The notes: generated by a model not told the origin, from the sequence alone. 64,000 nt of DNA from Paenibacillus sp. YYML68 (GCF_027923405.1 NZ_BQYI01000001.1:2644501-2708500), one strand, 5' to 3'; positions 25,610 to 33,989 are shown, counted from the stretch's first letter. Translations and numbers: made by a program.

Positions 25610-26284
25610 ATGGCGGTGTTACGTATGTTCTCGAATGAGGATAAGGAAGCGTTCTACAAAATTATGGCGAAGCGGCGCGATGTTCGTACGTTCAAATCGG
25701 ACCCGATTCCGCACGAAACGATTATGAAGCTGCTCGAGGCCGGACATCAAGGTCCATCGGTCGGCTTCATGCAGCCGTGGAGCTTCATTATTGTTACGTC
25801 TCCGAAGGTGAAGGAAGAGCTGGCTTGGGCGGCAGATAAGGAGCGTCGGGCGCTCGCGATTCATTACGAGGGAGAGCGTCAGGATCATTTCTTAAGCTTG
25901 AAGGTCGAGGGGTTGAAGCAGGCGCCTGTGACGATCTGTGTGACGTGCGACCCGACTCGGGGCGGCTCCCATGTGCTCGGACGGAACTCGATTCCGGAGA
26001 CGGACCTGCTATCTACGGCGTGCGCGATTCAGAATATGTGGCTGGCCGCCTGTGCGGAGGGGCTCGCGATGGGCTGGGTCAGCTTCTATAAGAAGAACGA
26101 CGTTCGCGACATTCTCGGCATCCCGCCGCATGTGGACCCGACCGCACTCTTGTCCATTGGTTATACAGACCAATATCCGGATAAGCCGATTCTCGAATCG
26201 TCGAACTGGGAGAAGCGTCGCGAGCTGGAGAAGCTCATCTACACGGACCACTGGGGCGAGCGCTCGGATGAGCGTGCAGACTAG
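25610..26284 (+). CDS. bluB: BluB-like 5,6-dimethylbenzimidazole synthase (nitroreductase fold)
   Basis: A 224-residue flavoprotein matching BluB rather than ordinary nitroreductases: KRRDVRTF with the catalytic Asp (D24), GHQGPSVGFMQPWSF, LKVEGLKQAPVTICVTCD, DPTRGG, and AEGLAMGWVSF with the conserved serine. BluB reduces FMN and, with oxygen, fragments it to 5,6-dimethylbenzimidazole, the lower ligand of vitamin B12. No cobalamin riboswitch precedes it; it stands 33 bases after the SDR gene, so it is probably cotranscribed with it. The start could be ATG 25610 or ATG 25625; neither has an ideal ribosome binding site. BluB in this company is unusual. Its fold resembles FMN reductases, so a different flavin role cannot be excluded. 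Confidence 0.85.
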   Translation: MAVLRMFSNEDKEAFYKIMAKRRDVRTFKSDPIPHETIMKLLEAGHQGPSVGFMQPWSFIIVTSPKVKEELAWAADKERRALAIHYEGERQDHFLSLKVEGLKQAPVTICVTCDPTRGGSHVLGRNSIPETDLLSTACAIQNMWLAACAEGLAMGWVSFYKKNDVRDILGIPPHVDPTALLSIGYTDQYPDKPILESSNWEKRRELEKLIYTDHWGERSDERAD

Positions 26285-26363
26285 ACAACATGGCGGCTTG
26301 CATGGCATCATGAGAGAATCATAGGCTTGCCAGAACTGTTCTCATGGGAGGTCCGATTACCGC

Positions 26364-28988
26364 TTGAAAACATTAGTCATCGCCGAGAAGCCGGACATGG
26401 GGCGCAACATTGCGGCTGCCATCGAGCCGAAGGCGAAGAACAACCGAACATATCTCGCAGGAGAGCAATATATCATTACGTGGGCGATCGGTCATCTGAT
26501 CGGGCTGGCAGAGCCGGACCTGTACGATGAGCGATACAAAAAATGGAATTTCGCCGATCTGCCGATCATTCCGGATTCGTTCAAGCTCGTCGTCAATCCG
26601 CGCACGAAAGATCAGCTGAAGGTGATCAAGGAGCTGGCGGCGCAGTGCGACGTGCTCATCAATGCGTGCGACGCCGGGCGCGAGGGTCAGCACATCTTCT
26701 CGCTCATCCAGCGCCATCTGAAGCTGAAGCAGCCGGTGAAGCGGCTATGGATCTCGGACTTGACGCCGGAGACGATCCGCAAGGGGTTCGCCGAGCTGCG
26801 CGACGGCAAGGAGTTCGAGCCGCTCACGCGGGCGGCCCGGGCTCGCAGCGAGGCCGACTGGCTGATCGGGATGAACGGCTCGCGCGCGTTCACGACGAAG
26901 CACCGCGAGCTGCTGTCGGTCGGGCGAGTGCAGACGCCGGTGCTGGCGATTCTGTACGATCGGCAGAAGGAGATTGAGGCGTTCGAGTCTAACACGTTCT
27001 ATGAGGTGGAGGCGTTCTTCTCACAGGGTGAAACCGAGTACCGCGGACTGTGGCAGGGCGAGCGTCTGACGGATAAGGAGAAGGCCGAAGGCATTGCTGC
27101 TCGTGTGAAGGGGAAGGCAGGTCGCATCGACAGCTACGAGGTGAAGGATACGAAGGAGTATCCGTACAAGCTGTATGATCTGACGCTGCTGCAGCGGGAG
27201 GCGAACGCGAAGTACGGCTTCTCCGCGAAGAAGACGCTCGACCTCGCGCAGACGCTGTACGAGAAGCATAAGGCAATCAGCTACCCGCGGACGAATTCGA
27301 ACTATGTCACGGAGCAAAATATTCCGGAGATGCACCGGACGCTGGAGCAGCTGCGGCGGACGTCTTATGCTCCGCTCGTGAACGAAGCGGACAAGCGGTT
27401 CGTCCATACGGGCAACCGGGCCGTGTGCAATCCGTCGAAGGTCGAGGATCACCATGCGATCCTGCCGACTCACAAGACGCCGGGAGCGCTGCCGCCGGAT
27501 GAGCAGAAGCTGTACGACTTGATTGTGAAGCGGTTTTTGTCTCACTTTTTCCCCCCGGCTACTTATAAGATTCATACGGTTCTGACCGAATGCGAGACGG
27601 AGCGGTTCAAGAGCACGGTGAAGGAGCAGCTGTCTCTAGGCTGGAAGCTCGTCTACGCGGGTGATGCGAAGGATAAGGAGGCACCGAAGCTTGCTCGCGG
27701 CGGCAAGAAGGCGGCGGACAAGGACGATGAGGACGACGGTCCGGGCTCGGCGGAGGATGAGATCAGCACGCCGTTCGCGGTCGATCCGAAGCAGGGCGTG
27801 AAGTGCCGCAAGTCCGCGGCGAAGGAGCGGCAGACGAAGCCGCCGAAGCCTTATACCGAGGGTACGCTGCTGAAGGCGATGGAGAGCGCTGGCAAGCAGA
27901 TCGAGGATGAGGAGCTGCGCGATGCGATGAAGCTGTCGGGTCTTGGGACGCCTGCGACGCGGGCGGCGGTCATCGAGCGGCTGAAGCAGGTCGGCTATAC
28001 GGTGATGAAGGGCAAGCGGCTCGAGATTACACCGAAGGGCCGGGCTGCTGTTGAGCTCATTCGCGGCGCTGGCGTAGACCTGTTGACGTCACCGGAGATG
28101 ACAGGCCACTGGGAGCGTCGCTTGAATGAGATTGCACGGGGCTCCGCCTCGGACGAGCAGTTCATGCTTAATGTGAAAAAGTTCACGATGTCCATCGTGG
28201 AAAAGGTACGTCTGCAGCAGCCCGCCGCTAGAGATGCGTTCGGCACGGCCGCAGACGACGCGGACGCGAAGCGCGGTGGCCCCGCGCGCCGCGGCAAGGG
28301 CGCAGCCAGCGCAGCAGCCGCGCCGAAGGCTGGCGCAGCACGCGGGCGAAGCGCAGCCGCAGCGGAGGGCGCTGCCAGCGCAGCAGCCGCGCCGAAGGCT
28401 GGCGCGGCACGCGGGCGGAGCGCAGCCGCAGCGGAGGGCGCTGCCAGCGCAGCAGCGGCGCCGAAGGCTGGCGCGGCACGCGGGCGAAGCGCAGCCGCAG
28501 CGGAGGGGGCTGCCAGCGCAGCAGCCGCGCCGAAGGCTGGCGCAGCACGCGGGCGAAGCGCAGCCGCAGCGGAGGGCGCTGCCAGCGCAGCAGCCGCGCC
28601 GAAGGCTGGCGCGGCACGCGGGCGAAGCGCAGCCGCAGCGGAGGGCGCTGCCAGCGCGAAGCGCCCGTCTGCGCAGCAGGCGCCGCCAGACGCCGCAGCG
28701 ATGCCGCAAGCATTCGCCGCGGTCGGCGAATGCCCGAGGGCGGGCTGCGGCGGGCGCATCATTCGCGGCAAGCGCGGCTACGGCTGCAGCGCCTACAAGT
28801 CCGGCTGCAGCTTCGTCGTGTGGAAGGACAGCTATGGTGTGTCACTTTCCGAATCCGACATGGCGCACTTGCTCCAAGTCGGCTACACACCACGTATGAA
28901 GCTGCAGGATGAAGAGGGCCGCCCCGTACAGGGCAAGCTAAAGCTGCACAACCGGAATACAGGCGAGCTGCGGCTGGAGGCGGACTAG
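26364..28988 (+). CDS. topB: DNA topoisomerase III-like (TopB family) with Ala-rich repeat insert
   Basis: An 874-residue type IA topoisomerase. It opens with the Toprim motif VIAEKPDMGRN and the acidic DAGREGQ, and has the active-site tyrosine in SYPRTNSNY. The core ends near residue 635; TopB is normally about 720 residues. Residues 646-760 are five nearly identical 23-residue units (GAASAAAAPKAGAARGRSAA and so on). After the repeats is a C-terminal zinc-finger-like domain with four cysteines (CPRAGCGG... YGCSAYKSGCSF), which TopB and TopA use to bind DNA. These enzymes decatenate and relax DNA by single-strand passage. The start is a TTG with GGGAGGT 11 bases upstream. It may be read through from the bluB operon 79 bases upstream. 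Confidence 0.9.
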   Translation: MKTLVIAEKPDMGRNIAAAIEPKAKNNRTYLAGEQYIITWAIGHLIGLAEPDLYDERYKKWNFADLPIIPDSFKLVVNPRTKDQLKVIKELAAQCDVLINACDAGREGQHIFSLIQRHLKLKQPVKRLWISDLTPETIRKGFAELRDGKEFEPLTRAARARSEADWLIGMNGSRAFTTKHRELLSVGRVQTPVLAILYDRQKEIEAFESNTFYEVEAFFSQGETEYRGLWQGERLTDKEKAEGIAARVKGKAGRIDSYEVKDTKEYPYKLYDLTLLQREANAKYGFSAKKTLDLAQTLYEKHKAISYPRTNSNYVTEQNIPEMHRTLEQLRRTSYAPLVNEADKRFVHTGNRAVCNPSKVEDHHAILPTHKTPGALPPDEQKLYDLIVKRFLSHFFPPATYKIHTVLTECETERFKSTVKEQLSLGWKLVYAGDAKDKEAPKLARGGKKAADKDDEDDGPGSAEDEISTPFAVDPKQGVKCRKSAAKERQTKPPKPYTEGTLLKAMESAGKQIEDEELRDAMKLSGLGTPATRAAVIERLKQVGYTVMKGKRLEITPKGRAAVELIRGAGVDLLTSPEMTGHWERRLNEIARGSASDEQFMLNVKKFTMSIVEKVRLQQPAARDAFGTAADDADAKRGGPARRGKGAASAAAAPKAGAARGRSAAAAEGAASAAAAPKAGAARGRSAAAAEGAASAAAAPKAGAARGRSAAAAEGAASAAAAPKAGAARGRSAAAAEGAASAAAAPKAGAARGRSAAAAEGAASAKRPSAQQAPPDAAAMPQAFAAVGECPRAGCGGRIIRGKRGYGCSAYKSGCSFVVWKDSYGVSLSESDMAHLLQVGYTPRMKLQDEEGRPVQGKLKLHNRNTGELRLEAD
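28299..28643 (+). repeat. Five 69-bp tandem repeats inside topB
   Basis: Five consecutive 69-bp units, each encoding 23 residues of Ala, Gly, Arg, Lys and Ser, followed by a partial sixth unit to about 28655. The units differ only at a few bases, mostly third codon positions (for example GCAGCACGC versus GCGGCACGC), so they were copied recently or are kept homogeneous. The minus strand stays open here too because the units are GC-rich. Confidence 0.92.
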
Positions 28989-29040
28989 GCTACCTACAGG
29001 CTTGTTCGCCAATATTTATTAACAAGCGAGGTCACTCCCA

Positions 29041-29457
29041 ATGAAGCAAATGAACGAAATACCACGCGCTTTCGTCCGCGCGAACCAGGCAGGAATCGTT
29101 CTGATGATCGTACTGGCTTCGATCCTGCAGCAGCCTATTCTCATTGCCGCCTTGTGGGCCGTGCAAGTGATTACGCTGTGGCGCGGGCTGAAGGTGAATC
29201 TGTTCGTGCAGCTGGCCTCACCGTTCCTGCGCAAAGCAGCAATGTCAGGGCCGACTGAAGCAATGGAGCTAACACGGTTCAACAACTCGATCGCGGTCGG
29301 CATGCTGACGTGCTCGATGCTTGCCTTCTGGCTTGACCGCGACGGACTGCTCGGCTATCTGTTCGCAGGCATCGTTGCCGTCGCAGCGCTTGTTGCGCTG
29401 TGCGGCTTCTGCGTCGGCTGCTTCCTCTATTACCAGTACAAGCGTCTTCGCCGATAG
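29041..29457 (+). CDS. DUF4395-like membrane protein
   Basis: A 138-residue protein with about four hydrophobic segments. The start PRAFVRANQAGIVL and the C-terminal GFCVGCFLYYQYK agree with the DUF4395 family, whose conserved CxGCxxY-like motif near the end is seen here. The role of the family is unknown; some members sit near thioredoxins or rhodanese-like genes, but neither neighbours it here. GAGGT eight bases upstream supports the ATG. It begins about 50 bases after topB on the same strand. Confidence 0.65.
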   Translation: MKQMNEIPRAFVRANQAGIVLMIVLASILQQPILIAALWAVQVITLWRGLKVNLFVQLASPFLRKAAMSGPTEAMELTRFNNSIAVGMLTCSMLAFWLDRDGLLGYLFAGIVAVAALVALCGFCVGCFLYYQYKRLRR

Positions 29458-29523
29458 GCTGAATCGTTAGCACATGACATGAGAGGACCAGAACACGCTG
29501 AAAACCAGACTCCTCATGAACAA

Positions 29524-29554
29524 GAAGCCGCATCCCTCTGCTCGAGAGGAATGC
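29524..29554. terminator. Hairpin terminator between converging genes
   Basis: GCCGCATCCCTC pairs with GAGAGGAATGCGGC around a short loop (one bulge/mismatch). On the minus strand it is followed by CTTCTTGTT, on the plus strand by ATCTTGCTG, so neither U tract is strong. It lies between the DUF4395-like gene and the minus-strand GT-D-like gene, a plausible bidirectional stop. Confidence 0.55.
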
Positions 29555-29660
29555 GGCATCTTGCTGTTGTCAGACTAGCGTTGGGCTGTACATAAGGACA
29601 CGTCAGCCACACCGTGGCAGGCTGCCTATCTATCTCTTTCTTGCTCCTACTTACTCCTAC

Positions 29661-30428
29661 TTACTTCTTCTTGCTTCTCGCCTTCAGCTTGCGCATCCAG
29701 CGGAACTTCACGGTGCGGCGCACGTCGCCCTTACGCTTCCAATCGCTCGGCTTCGCCAAGGCGTCCATCATATGACCGATCTCGATTGCCGAACGGCCAA
29801 GTCGTCTCTTGATCTTCGTGCACAGGATACGCCCAGGTACACTTGCACCAACGAGCACGAGGTCGTACTCGTGTCTGCGGCGCTTCAGCTTGCCGAGCAC
29901 CCGTTCCATTTCGTTATAATGATCAAGCGTGCACGTCATGACGATCCGGTAGCCGAGCTTGCGCAGTCGTGCGGCGGCAGCAGGAGCGGCGCGTCCAACG
30001 AGTGCGACACGATGTGAACGCATGAGCTTATGCAGGTAGCCGTTCTTGTACATCAGATCGTTCACGAACGAATCCGCAATACGGCGCGGCTTCCAGCCGC
30101 TCTTACGCATATATGCCTTCAGCTGTCCGATGCTAGACGGATAATGGGAGAGTCCGACAAGATCCGAATGCTTCACCGACTGCTCCAGGTCGTTCTGAAG
30201 CCTCGGGGAGGGCGGCAGCTTCACCCCAAGGAATTGAGACACGTAGTTGAGCGACTTCACTTGACGGCGTGCTAGCAGCTTTGCCATCACATCGCCAAGT
30301 CGGATAATGGATACCGGCTTGCGCTTTTTGACCGCGTTATCGGCTAACCTGTATACGGCACGCGGTCCCCATACTTTCCGACCGTAACGAGCTTCGATCC
30401 GCTTGATGCGGTTTTTCGTGTCCAACAT
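29661..30428 (-). CDS. GT-D fold-like putative glycosyltransferase
   Basis: A 255-residue, strongly basic protein (C-terminus rich in Lys and Arg). The segment KRKPVSIIRLGDVMAKLLAR resembles the (S)(V/I)(I)RxGD loop of GT-D fold glycosyltransferases, which in Paenibacillus are often annotated as GT-D fold domain-containing proteins. Residues 145-200 look Rossmann-like (VALVGRAA, YRIVMTCTLD, YDLVLVGAS). The usual GDGE acidic site is altered to GDVM here, so activity is uncertain. No sugar or surface-polysaccharide genes neighbour it. GAAGGGGGC lies about 11 bases before the ATG. The assignment is tentative. Confidence 0.55.
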   Translation of the reverse strand: MLDTKNRIKRIEARYGRKVWGPRAVYRLADNAVKKRKPVSIIRLGDVMAKLLARRQVKSLNYVSQFLGVKLPPSPRLQNDLEQSVKHSDLVGLSHYPSSIGQLKAYMRKSGWKPRRIADSFVNDLMYKNGYLHKLMRSHRVALVGRAAPAAAARLRKLGYRIVMTCTLDHYNEMERVLGKLKRRRHEYDLVLVGASVPGRILCTKIKRRLGRSAIEIGHMMDALAKPSDWKRKGDVRRTVKFRWMRKLKARSKKK

Positions 30429-30547
30429 AAGTTCATGATGCCCCCTTCAATTGGCTGTCCATAGCATTCTATGAAACAGCCGTTGAACGGTGCACCTATT
30501 TTCACAAGATAGACGATCATGCTGCTATAGAGGAAGCGATAATGAGC

Positions 30548-31183
30548 TCATCTTGGCAGCACATACACATAGATCGAGATGAAGTGACACAGGCTGCCCC
30601 CCATGACGAACGTATGCCAGATCGCATGGTGGTACGGGACCCGTCTCCATAAATAAAAAACGGTACCGATCGTGTACAGCGCTCCGCCGTAGACGAGCCA
30701 GCTCAGCCCTTGCACAGGAAGCTGCTCTTGCAGAGGCTTGAATAGCAGTATGATCATCCAGCCGAGCGCGATGTAGAAGAAGGTCGTCGTCCGATGGTAG
30801 CGATACATGTTGCGCAGCTTGAACACGAGCCCTCCGAGCGCAAGCGACCAGACGATAGCCAGAAAGCTAAGGCCCAGCGATCCTCGCAGCGTAACGAGCA
30901 GGTAGGGGGTGTACGTGCCTCCAATGAGTAGAAAAATAGCCGCATGATCCATCTTCTCGAACCTCTCGATCCAACGCTCGTCCCGAGCGCTATGCAGCAA
31001 GGTCGACGATACGTAGACGAGCAGCATCGTCACTCCGAATATGGCGAAGCTAATGACATGCCAGATCGTGCCGTAACGAATAGAGCGCTCCAGCAGCAGA
31101 ACTAGCGCGGCTACGCTCAGCACAGCCCCAATGCCGTGACTGACCGCGTTCGCCCGTTCCTGCTTCAAGATGGCTGAATTCAT
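30548..31183 (-). CDS. Hemolysin III/PAQR-family membrane protein (YqfA-like)
   Basis: A 211-residue protein with seven hydrophobic helices, the size and topology of the bacterial hemolysin III (YqfA/TrhA) family. The three metal-binding motifs of the PAQR superfamily are visible: SSTLLHS after helix 2, a helix-3 acidic DHAAIF, and HHAIWHTFV near the end. TrhA proteins affect membrane energetics and fluidity sensing; hemolysis is not implied. AAGGAG precedes the ATG. The divergent sirtuin gene starts about 118 bases away, so the two share an intergenic promoter region. Confidence 0.88.
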   Translation of the reverse strand: MNSAILKQERANAVSHGIGAVLSVAALVLLLERSIRYGTIWHVISFAIFGVTMLLVYVSSTLLHSARDERWIERFEKMDHAAIFLLIGGTYTPYLLVTLRGSLGLSFLAIVWSLALGGLVFKLRNMYRYHRTTTFFYIALGWMIILLFKPLQEQLPVQGLSWLVYGGALYTIGTVFYLWRRVPYHHAIWHTFVMGGSLCHFISIYVYVLPR

Positions 31184-31301
31184 GATAGATTGCTCCTTCC
31201 ATCATTATGTAAGCGGTAGTATGTCCGACGGCTACGTATTGGTATACGTTGACAGTGCTTTCGATGTATAATGGCAGGTGAATGATAAGGAGGTGTACGG
31301 T

Positions 31302-32018
31302 GTGTCAGATGTGCACAACATGCTGAAGCAAGCAGCAGACGTGTTGAAGAACGCTTCCCGTGCAGTTGTCATGACGGGCGCAGGCTGCTCGGTCGAGGCA
31401 GGCATTCCGGACTTCCGTTCGCCGTCGGGCTGGTGGCGTCAGATCGATCCGCGAACGGTCGCAACGACGGAGGCGCTGGAGCACCGCTATGAGCTGTTCC
31501 ACGCCTTCTATGCAGCGAGAATTGAGCAGCTGAGGGAGGTGCGTCCGCACAACGGGCATTCGATCCTGAGTAAGTGGGAGCACCAAGGTCGCCTTCAGTT
31601 GATCGCTACGCAAAATGTAGACGGACTCCATCAAGCGGCGGGTAACCGGAACGTGCAGGAGCTGCACGGCTCGATCCGGCATTTCCGCTGTGCGTCGTGC
31701 GGTCGACCTGGGGCGGAGCAGGCCTTCTTGGATCGTGCGCCTTGCACGTGTGGAGGGCGCCTTCGTCCAGATGTCGTTCTGTTCGGGGAGCAGCTTCCCG
31801 AGGAAGCATGGCACGCATCGCTTGCGGCGATTCGGGCTGCGGATGTCGTGCTCGTCATCGGGACGAGCTTGCAGGTGTATCCGGTGAACCAGCTTCCGTT
31901 CCTGACGGATGGGACGCTGATTCTGTTGAATGCGGAGGAGACGGGTGAGGATCATCGCTTCGATCTCGTCCTGCACGGACGTGCTGCACAGCTGCTGCAG
32001 GCGATGGATGAGCAGTAG
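31302..32018 (+). CDS. Sir2-family NAD-dependent protein deacylase
   Basis: A 238-residue sirtuin. NAD-binding GAGCSVEAGIPDFRS lies near the start, TQNVDGLHQAAG and the catalytic ELHGS follow, and the structural zinc site is CASC with a later CTC. The PDVVLFGEQLP loop and IGTSLQVYP complete the family. Class U/III bacterial sirtuins (CobB-like) remove acetyl groups from lysines. The GTG at 31302 is chosen because AAGGAGGTG lies seven bases upstream; an upstream GTG at 31278 lacks such a site. The WYL regulator starts 28 bases downstream, so the two appear cotranscribed. Confidence 0.9.
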   Translation: MSDVHNMLKQAADVLKNASRAVVMTGAGCSVEAGIPDFRSPSGWWRQIDPRTVATTEALEHRYELFHAFYAARIEQLREVRPHNGHSILSKWEHQGRLQLIATQNVDGLHQAAGNRNVQELHGSIRHFRCASCGRPGAEQAFLDRAPCTCGGRLRPDVVLFGEQLPEEAWHASLAAIRAADVVLVIGTSLQVYPVNQLPFLTDGTLILLNAEETGEDHRFDLVLHGRAAQLLQAMDEQ

Positions 32019-32046
32019 ATTACACATATCTCTAGGCGGTGCTGGA

Positions 32047-33018
32047 ATGACGGACAAATTAATTCGGTTAATGCGCATTATTAATCTGGTGCAGGGCAAG
32101 CCCGGCATCTTGGCGAAGGAACTGGCCGAGCGCTGCGAGACGACCGAGCGCACGATTTATCGTGACTTCGAGACGCTGAGCGCGATGGGCATTCCGATGA
32201 CGAATCTCGGTCATGGACGCGGCTACAGCTTCATCGGCAATTTCTCGATGTATCCGATGAATTGGACGGAGGAGGAGGCGCTTGCCTTCTCCATGCTGCC
32301 GTCCGTGCTGGAGCAGGTGAAGCCGCTCGTTCCTCCTGGCTTCGAGACAGCGTATGAGAAGGTGATGGCGACGCACCGTAAGGAGAAGTCGCGACAGGCC
32401 GACGTTCTCGAACAGGTCGCGGACATTATACAGATGGGGACGCCTGCCTATCGGGAGGAGGGCTCGCATTATTTGTTCCCGATCATTCAGGCGACACTGT
32501 CGCAGAAGACGATCGAAGCTGCTTACTATACGCAGAGCCGCAATGAGCTGTCTAAGAGGCTGATCGATCCGTATTACTTGGTCCCACGGGAGAACCGCTT
32601 CTACGTGATTGGCTATTGCCATAACGCGCAGCAGGTGCGTACGTTCCGTGTGAGCCGGTTTCGGAGTGTGGAGGTAACGGAGCAATCGTTCGATAAGGCG
32701 GACTTCAACCTGCGTGCCTACTTGCGGAATACGTGGTCGATCGAGCGAGGGGAGGAGCAGATAACGTTTAAGATTAAGTTCTCGGCGAATGCGGCCCGGT
32801 ATGTGAAGGAGGAGGAGCTATTCGTCCATCCGAAGCTGACCGAGCTGCCAGGAGGCGAGCTGCTGTTCCAGGTGACGCTGAACCATGACCGAGAGTTCCT
32901 CGGCTGGCTGGCGCAGTACGGACCGGATGCGGAGATCTTGGAGCCTGCTTCGTATCGTCAGGTGATGCTGGAGAGGCTGAGCCGCTGGCGGCAGATGTAT
33001 GAAGGGGCACTATTGTAA
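32047..33018 (+). CDS. HTH-WYL transcriptional regulator (YafY family)
   Basis: A 323-residue regulator. An N-terminal HTH domain (LIRLMRIINLVQGKPGILA, then CETTERTIYRDFETLSAMG) is of the HTH_11/DeoR type typical of YafY. The WYL domain follows (YYTQSRNELSKRLIDPYYLV and ENRFYVIGYCHNAQQVRTFRVS). WYL proteins bind nucleic acids or small ligands and often control DNA damage or defence genes. It follows the sirtuin by 28 bases, suggesting NAD or stress-linked regulation of an unknown regulon. The ATG at 32047 is preferred over upstream in-frame starts that overlap the sirtuin gene. Confidence 0.88.
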   Translation: MTDKLIRLMRIINLVQGKPGILAKELAERCETTERTIYRDFETLSAMGIPMTNLGHGRGYSFIGNFSMYPMNWTEEEALAFSMLPSVLEQVKPLVPPGFETAYEKVMATHRKEKSRQADVLEQVADIIQMGTPAYREEGSHYLFPIIQATLSQKTIEAAYYTQSRNELSKRLIDPYYLVPRENRFYVIGYCHNAQQVRTFRVSRFRSVEVTEQSFDKADFNLRAYLRNTWSIERGEEQITFKIKFSANAARYVKEEELFVHPKLTELPGGELLFQVTLNHDREFLGWLAQYGPDAEILEPASYRQVMLERLSRWRQMYEGALL

Positions 33019-33021
33019 CTG

Positions 33022-33050
33022 AAAAAAGTACCGAGCGCTCGCTCGGTACT
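33022..33050. terminator. Bidirectional terminator between converging genes
   Basis: AGTACCGAGC at 33027-33036 pairs perfectly with GCTCGGTACT at 33041-33050. On the minus strand it is followed by six T, giving a strong terminator for the ars operon; on the plus strand it is followed by TTCC. Confidence 0.85.
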
Positions 33051-33083
33051 TCCGTGTCATGCTGCAGCTGCCATTGCGCGGAC

Positions 33084-33518
33084 TTAACGCTTGAAAATCG
33101 ACTCCAGCGCCTCGCGCTGCGGCGGTTTAATATTTACCTTCGGTCGAATACTCTTCGCCAGCGCTTCGGCTTCGTCCAGCGTCGATGCTTTGCCAAGCTT
33201 CAGCAGTGTGCCTGCAGCTACCGCACCTGTGCGGCCACTCCCGCCGCCGCAGTGGAAGCCGACCTTCTTGCCGCTCTCGTAAGCTGCTAGCACGTGATTA
33301 ATCGCTTCTGCGAACAGTTGATCCTGGGGTCCTTCAGCCTGATCGCCGAGTGGAACTTGAATCCACTGGAGGCTTGCATGCGGGTAGGCGCATTGCTCAG
33401 CTTCGCCGCGAAGATCTACGACGACCTCGATTCCTTCATTGTGGAGCATCGCTTCGACATCGGCTGCGCCGCCGAAGAAGATGCGATCCTCGACGAGACT
33501 TTGGTAGTTTTTGGTCAT
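33084..33518 (-). CDS. Dual-specificity/tyrosine phosphatase-like protein
   Basis: A 144-residue protein with a CX5R phosphatase signature, HCGGGSGRTG, in the correct place for a dual-specificity phosphatase, and an upstream Asp-containing loop (PLGDQAEG) that could supply the general acid. It is the last gene of the ars operon; its ATG overlaps the ArsC stop by one base (TAATG), so the pair is translationally coupled. ArsC itself has a low-molecular-weight phosphatase fold; this one is a different fold. Its role in arsenic resistance is unknown. Confidence 0.8.
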   Translation of the reverse strand: MTKNYQSLVEDRIFFGGAADVEAMLHNEGIEVVVDLRGEAEQCAYPHASLQWIQVPLGDQAEGPQDQLFAEAINHVLAAYESGKKVGFHCGGGSGRTGAVAAGTLLKLGKASTLDEAEALAKSIRPKVNIKPPQREALESIFKR

Positions 33519-33940
33519 TACTTGCCTTCCTTCACGAACTGCTCGATGCGGGCCTTGATGCTATCCCGAACTTCGCGGAACTTCGCTGTAATTTCGTCCT
33601 CTGTCCCTGTTGCCTTGGCCGGGTCCTCGAAGCCCCAATGCCATCTGACGGCCTTATCGTTATGTACGACAGGGCAATGATCGTTGGCATGACCGCACAG
33701 CGTAATGATGTAGTCGGCTTGGCTCAGGATCTCAGGGTCAATCACGTCTGACGTATGGCTCGAAATATCGATGCCCGCTTCATTCATGATAGCAACGGCT
33801 CTAGGGTTCAGACCGTGCGCCTCCAGACCAGCGCTTCGTACCTCGTATTGCTCGCTGCCCAGCGCTCGTAGGAATCCATCAGCAATCTGGGAACGGCAAG
33901 AGTTACCTGTGCATAAGAAATAGACCAGCTTCTTCTCCAT
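33518..33940 (-). CDS. arsC: Thioredoxin-dependent arsenate reductase
   Basis: A 140-residue low-molecular-weight phosphatase-type arsenate reductase. The P-loop CTGNSCRS has the catalytic Cys10 and Arg16; the redox cysteines appear in [11 protein letters not shown], equivalent to Cys82 and Cys89 of Staphylococcus aureus/Bacillus ArsC. It reduces arsenate to arsenite, which the neighbouring ArsB exports. AAAGGAG precedes the ATG by ten bases. It lies between arsB and the second phosphatase in the same operon. Confidence 0.93.
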   Translation of the reverse strand: MEKKLVYFLCTGNSCRSQIADGFLRALGSEQYEVRSAGLEAHGLNPRAVAIMNEAGIDISSHTSDVIDPEILSQADYIITLCGHANDHCPVVHNDKAVRWHWGFEDPAKATGTEDEITAKFREVRDSIKARIEQFVKEGK

Positions 33941-33989
33941 GTGAGTTCGTCTCCTTTAATGTGCGGTGTAGTGTACGATATGTGATCGT

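Noticed and set aside
28299..28643. CRISPR-like array
   Set aside because: The repeats are head-to-tail with no unique spacers and lie in frame inside topB.
27995..28771. Long minus-strand open frames across the topB repeats
   Set aside because: They are composed of the same GC-rich repeat units on the opposite strand, have no ribosome binding site and no recognisable domain.
31250..31272. TTGACA and TATAAT as one promoter of the sirtuin gene
   Set aside because: Only 11 bases separate them, too few for sigma-A. TATAAT may still act with another element.
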